DNA of 64,000 bases from Pseudomonas fluorescens (GTDB lineage: Bacteria; Pseudomonadota; Gammaproteobacteria; Pseudomonadales; Pseudomonadaceae). The stretch spans positions 5,456,001 to 5,520,000 of the forward strand of contig NZ_CP008896.1 of assembly GCF_000730425.1 (NCBI RefSeq), in the 5' to 3' direction. Position numbers and translations under genes: made by a program. The notes beneath the pieces are model-generated. The model did no database searches. It saw only the letters and a list, made by a program, of their open reading frames with translations, and was not told the DNA's origin. This document shows, piece by piece, positions 26,124 through 34,624 of the stretch; the first letter of the stretch is position 1; the number at the start of each line of letters is the position of its first letter.

Positions 26124-26923
26124 TAATGATTGATTGTTCGTAGGCTGTCGAAGTCTGCAGGTCGTTTGTCGAAGAACGCTGCGATGCCCAAAGCGGCTTC
26201 GTCGTCCCCCATGGACTCCACCATATGGGTGGCCTCCAACGCCAACTGCTGCTCCAGGGTCGTGCTGCTGGCCTGACGGCACAAGGTCTTGATTCGCCCC
26301 ATTGCACGCTGCGGGCCTGCGGCAACCCGGGTTGCCAGGGTGATGGCTGCCGAGAGCGCCTCATCGGGTTCGGTCAACGCATTCACTGCGCCCAAGGCAT
26401 GCAGGCGCTCACCGCTGATACGTTCACCGGTCAGGCACAGCTGTGTCAGGACCTGGCGCGAGACAAACTCGGCGAGGAACGCCGTGGCGCCACCATCCGG
26501 CGTGAGGCCGACCTTGACGTAGGCCACCGAAAACGACGCGTTGCGTGCAGCCACCAGCATGTCGCACGCCAACGCAATGGACAGGCCTGCGCCGGCGGCG
26601 GCGCCTTCGACGGCGGCAATCACCGGCTTGCTGCAGTGTTGGATCGCGCGGATCAGGTCATGCAGCCCTTCAAGGTTGACCCGCCGCGCTGCCGGCGTCA
26701 TGGCCCGGCGCAAGGCCAGCCGATGCAGGTCGCCGCCGGCGCAGAAATGCCCGCCGACACCGGTCAACACCACGGCGCCAATCGTCGGATCCACTTCGGC
26801 CTGGGCCAGGGCCTGGCGCAGTGCGTCATAAAACTCGGGCGTGAGGGCATTACGGGCGGCGGGGTTGTTGTTGGACAGCACCAGGACAGCGCCTTCACGG
26901 TGTACAAGAATCGGCTCACGCAT
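26123..26923 (-). CDS. Crotonase-family protein, PaaG-like enoyl-CoA isomerase
   Basis: Crotonase-fold protein of 266 residues. Both hydratase glutamates are missing: the first position reads GAGLSIAL (Ser115) and the second FSVAYVKVG. It instead has Asp143 in LTPDGGAT, the catalytic acid of PaaG-type isomerases, which also shift 3-enoyl to 2-enoyl-CoA. Oxyanion segment FCAGGDLHRL is intact. The start MREPILVHREG (26923) follows AGGTG; a longer frame is rejected. It lies upstream of the ligase operon on the same strand and divergent from a LysR gene. Confidence 0.85.
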   Translation of the reverse strand: MREPILVHREGAVLVLSNNNPAARNALTPEFYDALRQALAQAEVDPTIGAVVLTGVGGHFCAGGDLHRLALRRAMTPAARRVNLEGLHDLIRAIQHCSKPVIAAVEGAAAGAGLSIALACDMLVAARNASFSVAYVKVGLTPDGGATAFLAEFVSRQVLTQLCLTGERISGERLHALGAVNALTEPDEALSAAITLATRVAAGPQRAMGRIKTLCRQASSTTLEQQLALEATHMVESMGDDEAALGIAAFFDKRPADFDSLRTINH

Positions 26924-26984
26924 GGTTTCACCTGTTGTGCTCAGTAGCGGGTTATCCCAAGGATTATCGGAAGGCAAAGCTTTG

Positions 26985-27010
26985 TTGACAATCACAGCCA
27001 TGATTGACAG
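26985..27010. promoter_or_regulatory. Candidate LysR-type operator
   Basis: Imperfect dyad TTGACAATC - 8 bases - GATTGACAG (7 of 9 positions pair) in the 118-base gap between the isomerase and the divergent lysR gene. The position suits a LysR autoregulatory site. This is a weak pattern call. Confidence 0.3.
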
Positions 27011-27041
27011 GCTGTTCAAAATTCTTTGACAGTGACCGCCC

Positions 27042-27971
27042 ATGGACCTCAAGTCGCTGACCTTGCTGGTCGAAATCATCGATGCAGGCAACCTCAGTGA
27101 AGCCGCCCGGCGACTCAAAGTCAGCCGGGCCAACATCAGCTACCACCTCAGTCGCCTGGAACAGTCGATCGGTCTGCAACTGGTGCGGCGCACCACGCGC
27201 CGCATTGAGCCTACCGAGATCGGCCTGCGCCTGTATGAGCACGGGCGCGCCATTCGCAATGAACTGCTGGCGGCGCAGGAGTCGATCTCATCCCTGGGGC
27301 AGAGCCTGCAAGGCAGGGTCCGGTTGAGTGTGCCCAGCGGTTATGGCCAATGGGTGATGGCCGACTGGCTGCTCGACTTCAAGCGGCTGTATCCGGGGAT
27401 CGTGCTGGATGTGATGTTTGAAAATCGCGTTGAAGACCTGATGCGCGATGAGGTGGATATCGCAGTACGGGTCATGTCCGAACCACCGCAAAACCTGGTG
27501 GCGCGGGACATGGGCGTGTTGCGCTACGTGGCGTGCGTTTCTGCGGCCTATGCCCGGGAGCATGGCGTGCCTGAACAACTCAGCGACTTGCGCACCGCGC
27601 CGCTGATTACAGCGGCGGTGGTTGGCCGACAATTGCGGGTTGCTGCTTACCTGGACGAGGAGCGCCATGAGGTCTTGCTGGAGCCCACCCTGATTTCAGA
27701 GAACTTCCTGTTCTTGCGCCAGGCCGTGTTGGCCGGGCTGGGCGTAGGGCTGGTGCCGGATTACCTGGTGCAGGATGACGTGCGCCAGGGCACGCTGGTC
27801 AGTGCACTGGACGCCTGGCGGCTGAGTATCTTCGGCACCAACATGTATATGCTCTACATGCCTGACCACCATCACACCCGCGCGACATCGACCTTCATCG
27901 ACTTCATGCTCGCCCGGGCCAGAACCACGGAGATAGATTGCGCCCCATGTCCATCCAACACGCACTCCTGA
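27042..27971 (+). CDS. LysR-family transcriptional regulator
   Basis: Regulator of 309 residues. An N-terminal helix-turn-helix (LSEAARRLKVSRANISYHLSRL) is followed by a periplasmic-binding-like effector domain with RLSVPSGYGQWVMADWL and AVLAGLGVGLVPDYL. It resembles the CrgA/DsdC-like short LysR group often autoregulated. It is divergent from the PaaG-like isomerase gene, so that gene is the likely target. The padR frame overlaps its 3' end by 25 bases. Confidence 0.9.
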   Translation: MDLKSLTLLVEIIDAGNLSEAARRLKVSRANISYHLSRLEQSIGLQLVRRTTRRIEPTEIGLRLYEHGRAIRNELLAAQESISSLGQSLQGRVRLSVPSGYGQWVMADWLLDFKRLYPGIVLDVMFENRVEDLMRDEVDIAVRVMSEPPQNLVARDMGVLRYVACVSAAYAREHGVPEQLSDLRTAPLITAAVVGRQLRVAAYLDEERHEVLLEPTLISENFLFLRQAVLAGLGVGLVPDYLVQDDVRQGTLVSALDAWRLSIFGTNMYMLYMPDHHHTRATSTFIDFMLARARTTEIDCAPCPSNTHS

Positions 27972-28477
27972 CCTCGCTCCTGGAAAAACCCTCGACGGGG
28001 TATGAGTTGGCCAATCGGTTCGACCGCTCCATTGGTTACTTCTGGCAAGCCACCCATCAGCAGATCTATCGCGAACTGGGCCGTATGGTCACTGCCGGCT
28101 GGGTGGTGGCGCAGGACGGCCCCGAGGCTGACAAACGGCGAAAAAAGATCTACCAGGTGCTGCCTGCCGGGCGTGAAGCGTTGCAGCGTTGGGCCGGCGA
28201 GCCGCAGGAGTCGGGGGATCAGAGCCAGGCACTGCTGGTCAAGCTGCGTGCCGAGGCGGTCATCGGGCCGTTGGGCCTGGGGGAGGAAGTGCTGCGCCTG
28301 ATCAAGCAACACCAGGCCATGCTTGAGACGTACCGGCAGATTGAACAGCGTGATTTTTCAGCCACTTCTCTAACCCGCGCACAGCGCCTGCAATACCAGG
28401 TGCTGCGGCGTGGAATCATGATCGAAGAAAGCTGGCTGGCCTGGGCGGACGAGTTGTTGCCGTTGATCGAGGCCTGA
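27947..28477 (+). CDS. PadR-family transcriptional regulator
   Basis: Regulator of 176 residues with a winged-helix PadR N-terminus (HALLTSLLEKPSTGYELANR, then FWQATHQQIYRELGRM) and a C-terminal Vir-like helical domain used for dimerisation. Start MSIQHALL at 27947; a TTG 9 bases earlier is possible. It overlaps the end of the lysR gene by 25 bases, so the two regulators are probably co-expressed. The ligand is unknown; PadR proteins often answer phenolic compounds. Confidence 0.88.
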   Translation: MSIQHALLTSLLEKPSTGYELANRFDRSIGYFWQATHQQIYRELGRMVTAGWVVAQDGPEADKRRKKIYQVLPAGREALQRWAGEPQESGDQSQALLVKLRAEAVIGPLGLGEEVLRLIKQHQAMLETYRQIEQRDFSATSLTRAQRLQYQVLRRGIMIEESWLAWADELLPLIEA

Positions 28478-28488
28478 GACCCAGGCGC

Positions 28489-28560
28489 TTTTGGCCAAAC
28501 GAAGTGGAACCCCTGCGAGGGCTCGATAACTTCCACATTTGAATTGTGGTGTGGCCAAAA
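28489..28560. repeat. 72-base nested inverted repeat, not REP
   Basis: Outer 9-base arms TTTTGGCCA (28489-28497) and TGGCCAAAA (28552-28560) are perfect; inner arms GTGGAA (28504-28509) and TTCCAC (28531-28536) nest inside. It starts 12 bases after the padR stop. It may be a terminator-like RNA fold or a small mobile repeat. Confidence 0.5.
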
Positions 28561-28583
28561 TTCCGTGCGCAACAGAGATCCCC

Positions 28584-28675
28584 TGTGGGAGCGGGCTTGC
28601 CCGCGATAGGGGCTGTTCAGACACCACCTCTATTGACCGGCGCACCGCTATCGCAGGCAAGCCAGCGCCTACATT
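28584..28675. repeat. REP pair, inverted
   Basis: TGTGGGAGCGGGCTTGCCCG and, about 60 bases on, ATCGCAGGCAAGCCAGCGCC face each other between the convergent padR and nitronate monooxygenase genes. Confidence 0.85.
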
Positions 28676-28697
28676 TGATCTTCGGTGCCTTGGGCCT

Positions 28698-29672
28698 TTA
28701 ATGAGTGATGCCCAGGTCCAGGCGTTTGCGTGAGGCGTGATATTCGCCCTTGAGTCGTTCGATCAGCCGGCCTGCCGGGAGCACCGACTTGACGGCGCCT
28801 ACGCCTTGGCCCGCGCCCCAGATATCTTTCCAGGCCTTGGCCTTGGCGCCTTCGCCGGTGCCGAAATTCATTTTCGAGGGATCGGACGCCGGCAGTTCAT
28901 CCGGGTCCAGGCCGCTGTTGGCGATGCTTTGACGCAGGTAGTTGCCATGCACGCCGGTAAACAGGTTGGAGTAGACAATGTCGTCGGCCGAACTGTCGAC
29001 AATCATTTGTTTGTAGGCGGCCAGGGCATGGGCTTCTTCAGTGGCGATAAACGCCGAGCCGATGTAGGCCAGGTCGGCGCCTGCCGCCTGGGCCGCGAGA
29101 ATCCCATTGCCGTGTGAAATCGCCCCCGAAAGCAGCAGTGGGCCGTCGAACCATTCACGAATTTCCTGGATAAGCGCAAAGGGTGAAATCTTCCCCGCAT
29201 GCCCCCCGGCACCGGCAGCCACGGCAATCAGGCCGTCGGCGCCTTTCTCGATGGCTTTTCTGGCGAAGGTATTGTTGATCACGTCGTGCAGCACGATGCC
29301 GCCGTAGGCGTGTACCGCATCATTCACATCCACCCGCGCGCCCAGGGAGGTGATGATGATCGGGACTTTGTACTTGGCGCACAGTGCCAGGTCATGTTCG
29401 AGCCGATCATTGGACTTGTGCACGATTTGGTTGACCGCAAACGGCGCAGAGGGCTTGTCTGGATGCAGGGCATCGTACGCGGCCAGTTCGGTGGTGATTT
29501 GTGTGAGCCACTGCTCCAGTACCGGTGCCGGTCGCGCGTTCAGCGCCGGGAACGAACCCACCACGCCCGCCTTGCATTGGGCGATCACCAACTCAGGGCT
29601 GGAAATAATAAACAGCGGCGAACACACCACTGGAATCGAAAGACGGCCTTGCAGGACAGCTGGCAGAGACAT
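28698..29672 (-). CDS. Nitronate monooxygenase family FMN enzyme
   Basis: TIM-barrel flavoprotein of 324 residues in the 2-nitropropane dioxygenase / nitronate monooxygenase family, which oxidises alkyl nitronates such as propionate 3-nitronate. FMN-site segments ADGLIAVAAGAGGHAG and GADLAYIGSAFIAT are present, and the catalytic-type histidine lies in the first of these. The N-terminal IPVVCSPLFIIS strand is family-typical. Single gene between a REP pair and a divergent small gene. Confidence 0.88.
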   Translation of the reverse strand: MSLPAVLQGRLSIPVVCSPLFIISSPELVIAQCKAGVVGSFPALNARPAPVLEQWLTQITTELAAYDALHPDKPSAPFAVNQIVHKSNDRLEHDLALCAKYKVPIIITSLGARVDVNDAVHAYGGIVLHDVINNTFARKAIEKGADGLIAVAAGAGGHAGKISPFALIQEIREWFDGPLLLSGAISHGNGILAAQAAGADLAYIGSAFIATEEAHALAAYKQMIVDSSADDIVYSNLFTGVHGNYLRQSIANSGLDPDELPASDPSKMNFGTGEGAKAKAWKDIWGAGQGVGAVKSVLPAGRLIERLKGEYHASRKRLDLGITH

Positions 29673-29843
29673 GGCGGCTCCAATCGGATCGGGTGTCGGG
29701 TACCCGGCGAGGAGAAATTAGCAGGGTGAATTTTAATATGCAACCAGTTGCATATTTGGGGGCGCCGGTCGCTGTCCGCAAGAAATGGGTAGGCTGTTCT
29801 AAGCTTGTTCAGCGGGACTTATTCTTATGGATTGGAGGTAGGT

Positions 29844-29990
29844 ATGAGCAATGAACCCAAGCCGAACGATGACGCGCAGCAGAAGCGCGCCCGGCAGCGT
29901 CGTGAGGAAGAGAAGCCACAGACCTGGAAGCACCCGGACGACGGTACGGAATTGTCCGAGCTCGATCAGGAACGCCCACTCAAACCCTGA
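29844..29990 (+). CDS. Small highly charged conserved-type protein
   Basis: Protein of 48 residues starting MSNEPKPNDDAQQKRARQ and ending ERPLKP, with about half its residues charged and no hydrophobic stretch. The start follows GGAGGTAGGT, a strong ribosome site. No family was recognised; it is probably a disordered cytosolic protein. It stands alone between divergent nitronate monooxygenase and convergent VOC genes. Confidence 0.6.
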   Translation: MSNEPKPNDDAQQKRARQRREEEKPQTWKHPDDGTELSELDQERPLKP

Positions 29991-30089
29991 CTGCAGGAGC
30001 CCGCTTGCTGGCGATGGTGGTCAACGATGACGCTGGGTACCGGGCACCCGTCGGCATTTTATCGGCCACTATCGCAGGCAAGGGGCACG

Positions 30090-30482
30090 TCAGTTTTGGA
30101 TCGGCGTACACAACTCCACCAGCGTCCCATCCGGGCAGCGCACATAAGACACCACCTGGCCCCAGGGCTTGCTGCTCGGTGCACAAAGCTCGGTTGCCCC
30201 TGCGGCCAGTGCCTTGGCGTGGGCGGCCGGCACGTCATCGGTCACTAACCCCAGCTCCATACCCAGTGGCTGCTTGGAGCTATGCGCGGCAACGTGCCCA
30301 CCCTTGAAATTCAATTCCCCCAGCTCATGGGCGGCGAAGGACAAGGTGGTGCCACCGGTTTCCAACTCGCCATAGGTGCCTGACTCATGCAGGAAACGAC
30401 GGTTGAAACCAAAGGCATTTTCAAAAAAATACAGCGACGCGGCGACGTCCGGGACGTAGACGATGGTGTAGGCGAATTTCAT
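30090..30482 (-). CDS. VOC-superfamily (glyoxalase/bleomycin resistance-like) protein
   Basis: Protein of 130 residues with the paired beta-alpha-beta-beta-beta modules of the VOC fold: FAYTIVYVPDVAASLYFFE at the start and GMELGLVTDDVPAAHAKAL in the second half, ending GTLVELCTP with the C-terminal metal-ligand glutamate. Substrate unknown. Single gene on the minus strand; the small membrane protein gene upstream is in the same direction. Confidence 0.85.
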   Translation of the reverse strand: MKFAYTIVYVPDVAASLYFFENAFGFNRRFLHESGTYGELETGGTTLSFAAHELGELNFKGGHVAAHSSKQPLGMELGLVTDDVPAAHAKALAAGATELCAPSSKPWGQVVSYVRCPDGTLVELCTPIQN

Positions 30483-30539
30483 GGCTAAGCGCTCCGTGCT
30501 TGAAGAAGGTGGCTATTAGGGGGCGCGTTGCTGCTCTCG

Positions 30540-30746
30540 TCAACCGGCCGATACCAACAAGGCGGTAGGAAACCCCGCTGCCAGCACCAGGTACGCGACG
30601 ATGGCGGCCAGGCACAGCCCGACAAATACCCGCAGCAGCGTCCTGGCGGTCGGGTGGGCGATGAACCTGATGCTCCAGAGACACAGCCCGGCCATCAGGA
30701 TGGCCAGGGCAAGAATGACCGGCACGGGGGTGTTCTCGGTTGCCAT
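30540..30746 (-). CDS. Small membrane protein, unknown function
   Basis: Protein of 68 residues from MATENTPVPVIL; it has two hydrophobic segments (VILALAILMAGLCLWSI and LLRVFVGLCLAAIVAYLVLA) joined by a short basic loop, a helical hairpin. A longer frame starts 16 residues earlier without support. It is divergent from a LysR gene 111 bases away, a possible target of it. Confidence 0.5.
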   Translation of the reverse strand: MATENTPVPVILALAILMAGLCLWSIRFIAHPTARTLLRVFVGLCLAAIVAYLVLAAGFPTALLVSAG

Positions 30747-30857
30747 GGAAGCTGACTTATAGTCCCAAACCGGTAGGTTGGATAGTCGGCGCATAGACGC
30801 AGGCCCCGCGGTGTTCCTAAACTGCCGGCTGTCCTGGGCTGTGGTGGTGCGCTTGCC

Positions 30858-31760
30858 ATGAATCGCAATGAATTACGCAAGGCCGATATCAACCTGATGG
30901 TGGTGTTTGAAACACTGATGCTGGAGCGCAACGTGACGCGCGCGGCAGAGAAGCTGTTTCTCGGCCAGCCGACGATCAGCTCGGCCCTCAACCGCCTGCG
31001 CACGTTGTTCAATGACCCGCTGTTTATCCGCGTCGGCCATCGCATGGAACCCACGGCGCGTGCCGAGGAACTTATCCTGCACCTGTCACCGGCCCTGGAC
31101 TCGCTGTCGGCGGCGTTGAGCCTTACCCATGATTTCGACCCGTCTGTCAGCACCATGACGTTTCGCATCGGCCTGTCCGATGACGTCGAGTTCGGCCTGC
31201 TGCCGCCGCTGCTACGTGCCCTGCGTACCGAAGCGCCCCAGGTGGTGTTTGTGGTGCAGCACGTCGATTACTGGCGCATCCCCGATTTGCTGGCCTCTGG
31301 CGATATCACCGTCGGGATCACCCAGACCCGTGGCTTGCCGGCCAACGCCAAGCGCAAGTTGTTGCGCCATATCCGCCCCAGTGTGTTGCGCGCCGATGCC
31401 TCGGACCAGCCCCTGACCCTCGATGAATATTGCTCACGGCCCCATGTGCTGGTGTCCCACACCGCCAATGTTGCGGGCTTTGCCGATGAGTGGCTGGCGG
31501 AGATCGGCCGCAAGCGGCATGTGGTGTTATCCGTGCCGCAATACAGCTCGTTGCCGGCGCTGCTGGCGGGCACCGATATGATCGCCAGCCTGCCGGACTA
31601 CACGGCCCAGGCCATGGCGGCGGCGGGCAAGCTGTTTTGTGAGCCGTTCCCGTTCGAGACGCCGACCCTGGACCTGTCCATGGTCTGGCTCAGCCACGTT
31701 GACAGTGACCCGGCCGAACGCTGGATGCGCTCGCGGCTGGAAGCGTTCATGGGGGCATGA
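30858..31760 (+). CDS. LysR-family transcriptional regulator (NodD-like)
   Basis: Regulator of 300 residues. The opening ADINLMVVFETLMLERNVTR with AAEKLFLGQPTISSALNRLR is the DNA-binding domain of the NodD/LinR-like branch. The effector domain includes FRIGLSDDVEFGLLPPLL. Convergent with another LysR gene only 25 bases away. Its divergent neighbour is the small membrane protein gene. Confidence 0.9.
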   Translation: MNRNELRKADINLMVVFETLMLERNVTRAAEKLFLGQPTISSALNRLRTLFNDPLFIRVGHRMEPTARAEELILHLSPALDSLSAALSLTHDFDPSVSTMTFRIGLSDDVEFGLLPPLLRALRTEAPQVVFVVQHVDYWRIPDLLASGDITVGITQTRGLPANAKRKLLRHIRPSVLRADASDQPLTLDEYCSRPHVLVSHTANVAGFADEWLAEIGRKRHVVLSVPQYSSLPALLAGTDMIASLPDYTAQAMAAAGKLFCEPFPFETPTLDLSMVWLSHVDSDPAERWMRSRLEAFMGA

Positions 31761-31785
31761 GCACGGCCAGCCAAGACATTGCCTC

Positions 31786-32727
31786 TCAGGCCGCGTCCTG
31801 CTTGCAGCTGGCCGCTACCCCCGCCACCTGCTCGCGAAACCACGCGTTGGCGCTTTCCTGCTCGCTGGCGTCGTTCCACTGCATCTCCAGCGTAAACCCT
31901 GGCAGGCCATTGGGGGCTTCGCAGTGACCAAACTGCGGCTCCACGGCCAGCAACTGTTGCACGCGCCGGGGCAGGGTGACGATGAAGTCGGTACCGGCAA
32001 TCATCTTCAGCGCCGCGCTGTAGCTGTTGGCCCGGGCGATGACCTGGCGCTTGTGGGCCTGGTGGGCCAGCCAACCGTCGATCATGTTGGTGTCCGAGGT
32101 CCAGTGTGTGGGGAACACATGGCGGCGGGCCACAAAGGACTGCAGGCTGAACGCCGGCTCCCGGGGGGCGGCGCGTTTGTCGAAGACACAGACCAGATCG
32201 TCTTCCAGCAGCATCTGGGTCCTCAGATCCTTGTGCTCGCGATGAAAGTGCGGGCCGAAGCAGATCACCAGGTCCAGGCGCCCGTCACGCAGCGCCTCGA
32301 CAGGAATCTCGGTTTCCAGCTTCTGCACGTTGACGATCACCGGCAGGTCGGCATGGTCGAAGTGTTTCAACAGTCTGGGCAGGATCAGTTGCTCGAAGTA
32401 TTCGGGCGCACAGAGGTTGAAGGTGACGGCTTTTTGCGTGGGGTCGAACGTCTGTGCGCCTGCGTGGCACAGGTTGATGCTTTCGAGGATTTTCTGCACA
32501 TGCCCGTACATGGTGCTGGCTTTGTAGGTCGGGCGCATGCCGGCACGGGTATTGATAAACAGGTCGTCCTCGAAGCTGGTGCGCAGCTTCTTGAGGCTGT
32601 AACTGACGGTGGACTGGCTGACAAACAGGGTTTCGGACACATCGGTGACACTGCTTTGCTCGTACACAGCGATAAACACCATCAGGTCCTGCATATCGAG
32701 CTTTCTAAGCAAGTTGCTGTTTAGCAT
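31786..32727 (-). CDS. LysR-family transcriptional regulator
   Basis: Regulator of 313 residues; start MLNSNLLRKLDMQDL chosen as typical of the family, with an in-frame extension of 14 residues upstream as the alternative. HTH in VTDVSETLFVSQSTVSYSLK; effector domain with TFNLCAPEYFEQLILPRLL, also of the NodD-like branch. The 268 bases upstream hold only a REP element before an oxidoreductase gene, so no obvious target is adjacent. Confidence 0.88.
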   Translation of the reverse strand: MLNSNLLRKLDMQDLMVFIAVYEQSSVTDVSETLFVSQSTVSYSLKKLRTSFEDDLFINTRAGMRPTYKASTMYGHVQKILESINLCHAGAQTFDPTQKAVTFNLCAPEYFEQLILPRLLKHFDHADLPVIVNVQKLETEIPVEALRDGRLDLVICFGPHFHREHKDLRTQMLLEDDLVCVFDKRAAPREPAFSLQSFVARRHVFPTHWTSDTNMIDGWLAHQAHKRQVIARANSYSAALKMIAGTDFIVTLPRRVQQLLAVEPQFGHCEAPNGLPGFTLEMQWNDASEQESANAWFREQVAGVAASCKQDAA

Positions 32728-32958
32728 GCGTTCCGTCCGTGACCTGTTGCGCGACTGCAGCGCAAACAAGGCAAAATGTTAACGGAACGTTCGTACCAAT
32801 AGAAAGGTCTGTCGGACGTTTCTATGTTCATAGTGGGACAGATACTGTTTGGAACACGACGCCCTAGCGGATATGCCGTGCATAGTGGCGCGGGTCGAAG
32901 CGCAGGACTATCAGCAACATCACCACCCCCACGGCGATAGCGGCCTATCTGCTCGACC

Positions 32959-32986
32959 GCTATCGCCGGCAAGCCGGCTCCTGCAG
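32959..32986. repeat. Single REP element
   Basis: GCTATCGCCGGCAAGCCGGC followed by TCCTGCAG, directly after the oxidoreductase stop codon on the minus strand. No clear facing partner is present. Confidence 0.75.
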
Positions 32987-32995
32987 GGTGTGTGC

Positions 32996-33610
32996 TTAGT
33001 AGCCTACGGTGAAGCGCTGGCGGGAATGCTTCGGTGTTTCCACTTCGTCAATCAGGGCAATGGCGTAGTCGGCAAAGCTGATCCAGCTACGGCCTTCGCT
33101 GCTCACCAGCAGGTCATCCTGGCCCAGGCGGAATGCGCCGGTACGTTCGGTCTCGACAAACTCCGCCGAGGGCGAAAGGAAGGTCCAGTCCAACTGCTTT
33201 TCCTGGCGCAAGGTGTCGAGGAACGCCGCGCCAGCACTGGCCTCGGTCTTGTATTCGGCAGGGAAGCCTTCGCTGTCGATGACCCGCCCACCGCCCGGCA
33301 GCAGCAGCGAGCCTGCGCCACCCACCACCAGCAGGCGCTTCACGCCGGCCAGTTTTACCGGCCCGATCACCGCACCAGCAGGCAGGGTGGTGAAGTGCGC
33401 GGCGCTGATCACCACGTCACTGCCGCTGATGGCCTGCTGCAGGGCGGCAGCGTCCAGGGCATCGAGCTGTTTGACGGTCAGGCCGGGGCGCGCTGCGATA
33501 GCGCCAGTGTTGCGGGCAATGGCGGTGACCGTGTGGCCGCGACGCAGGGCTTCTTCCAGCAGTTGGCTACCGGCACGGCCGGTGGCACCAATGATTGCAA
33601 TCTTGCTCAT
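32996..33610 (-). CDS. NAD(P)-binding oxidoreductase (NmrA/SDR-like)
   Basis: Rossmann-fold protein of 204 residues. The nucleotide site is IIGATGRAGSQLLEEA (GxxGxxG) at the N-terminus, followed by LLVVGGAGSLLLPGG and FLSPSAEF in the short atypical-SDR pattern; the classical YxxxK pair is not evident, pointing to the NmrA/BVR-B-like group. Start MSKIAIIGATG has GGAGAACG upstream. It lies 34 bases after the MBL gene on the same strand and is probably co-transcribed under the divergent LysR. Confidence 0.87.
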   Translation of the reverse strand: MSKIAIIGATGRAGSQLLEEALRRGHTVTAIARNTGAIAARPGLTVKQLDALDAAALQQAISGSDVVISAAHFTTLPAGAVIGPVKLAGVKRLLVVGGAGSLLLPGGGRVIDSEGFPAEYKTEASAGAAFLDTLRQEKQLDWTFLSPSAEFVETERTGAFRLGQDDLLVSSEGRSWISFADYAIALIDEVETPKHSRQRFTVGY

Positions 33611-33644
33611 GACGTTCTCCAGGGTGGGTAAGGGTTGGATCAAT

Positions 33645-34511
33645 TCACCACTTCATTTCGCCCTTGGCGACTTTGGCGCTCAGCTCCAGGGAGCTTTCAT
33701 CGGCCAGGTTCGGGTAGCGTTTTTTCATGGCGCCGATCAGGGCGGCGGAATCCTTGGCCTTGGCCGCTTCTACGTCGAAAGCCTTGATGTAGTCGGCCGT
33801 GAAGGCGACAGATTTGAGCGAAGGCGTGCCCAGGTAGTGACCGGGTACCACGGTGACCGGTTGGAGTTTCTCGATACGTTGCAGGGTGCCCAGCCAATCG
33901 GCATGGGATTGCGCGCCCTGGGTGTCGGCCATCCACAGGTGGATGTTTTGCGAGACCACCACGCCGCCGACCACGGCCTTGATCGAGGGGATCCAGACGA
34001 AGCTGCGATCCGGCTGCGGGCCGTCCAGGCCGATGACGTCCAGCGGCTGGCCTTCGAGCGTCAGCTGATGGCCTTCGAGGACTTGGGGAATGATGGTTTT
34101 GGCCGGCTTGTCGGCGCCCATTTTCGGACCCCAGTATTCGATTTTTCCGGCAACGGTGGCCTTGATATGGTCGACCACCGGTTGTGGTGCGAGGATCTTG
34201 GCGTGTGGGAAGGCACTGGCCAGGGTGTCGAGGCCGAAGTAGTAATCGGGGTCGCCATGGCTGATGTAGATGGTGGTCAGTTGCTTGCCGCTGGCACGGA
34301 TCTTCTGTACCAGTTGCTCGGCCTGGCTTTTGCCGAACTGTGCGTCCACCAGGATTGCGTCTTTCTCGCCACTGACCAGCACCGAGCTGACGGGGAAGAT
34401 CGCCGATTCGCCCGGGTTGTACACGTCAAGGGTGAGGTCGGCGGCGGTGGCGTGGGCGGCGAAGCCGAGAACGCTGGTGGCCAATACAAAGCGCTTGAGG
34501 GTGGTGAGCAT
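33645..34511 (-). CDS. Exported MBL-fold protein with degenerate metal site
   Basis: Protein of 288 residues with a signal peptide ending ATAAD near residue 24. The MBL core is recognisable (SVLVSGEKDAILVDAQFG), but the HxHxDH motif reads H85-G-D-P-D89-Y90: the second and last histidines are replaced. A later VVPGHYLG keeps a histidine. It may bind one metal or none, or follow a different subfamily rule. First gene of a probable operon with the oxidoreductase; divergent from a LysR gene. Confidence 0.82.
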   Translation of the reverse strand: MLTTLKRFVLATSVLGFAAHATAADLTLDVYNPGESAIFPVSSVLVSGEKDAILVDAQFGKSQAEQLVQKIRASGKQLTTIYISHGDPDYYFGLDTLASAFPHAKILAPQPVVDHIKATVAGKIEYWGPKMGADKPAKTIIPQVLEGHQLTLEGQPLDVIGLDGPQPDRSFVWIPSIKAVVGGVVVSQNIHLWMADTQGAQSHADWLGTLQRIEKLQPVTVVPGHYLGTPSLKSVAFTADYIKAFDVEAAKAKDSAALIGAMKKRYPNLADESSLELSAKVAKGEMKW

Positions 34512-34624
34512 GTTCAGGTCCAGGTCGGAGGTGCCTTGGCAGGCGATGGACAGAGCTTAGTTGCACTGAACACAGCAAAAAATGCGATGCTGGAACATAG
34601 TTTGTTTCTGAAACCGGGCAAATC

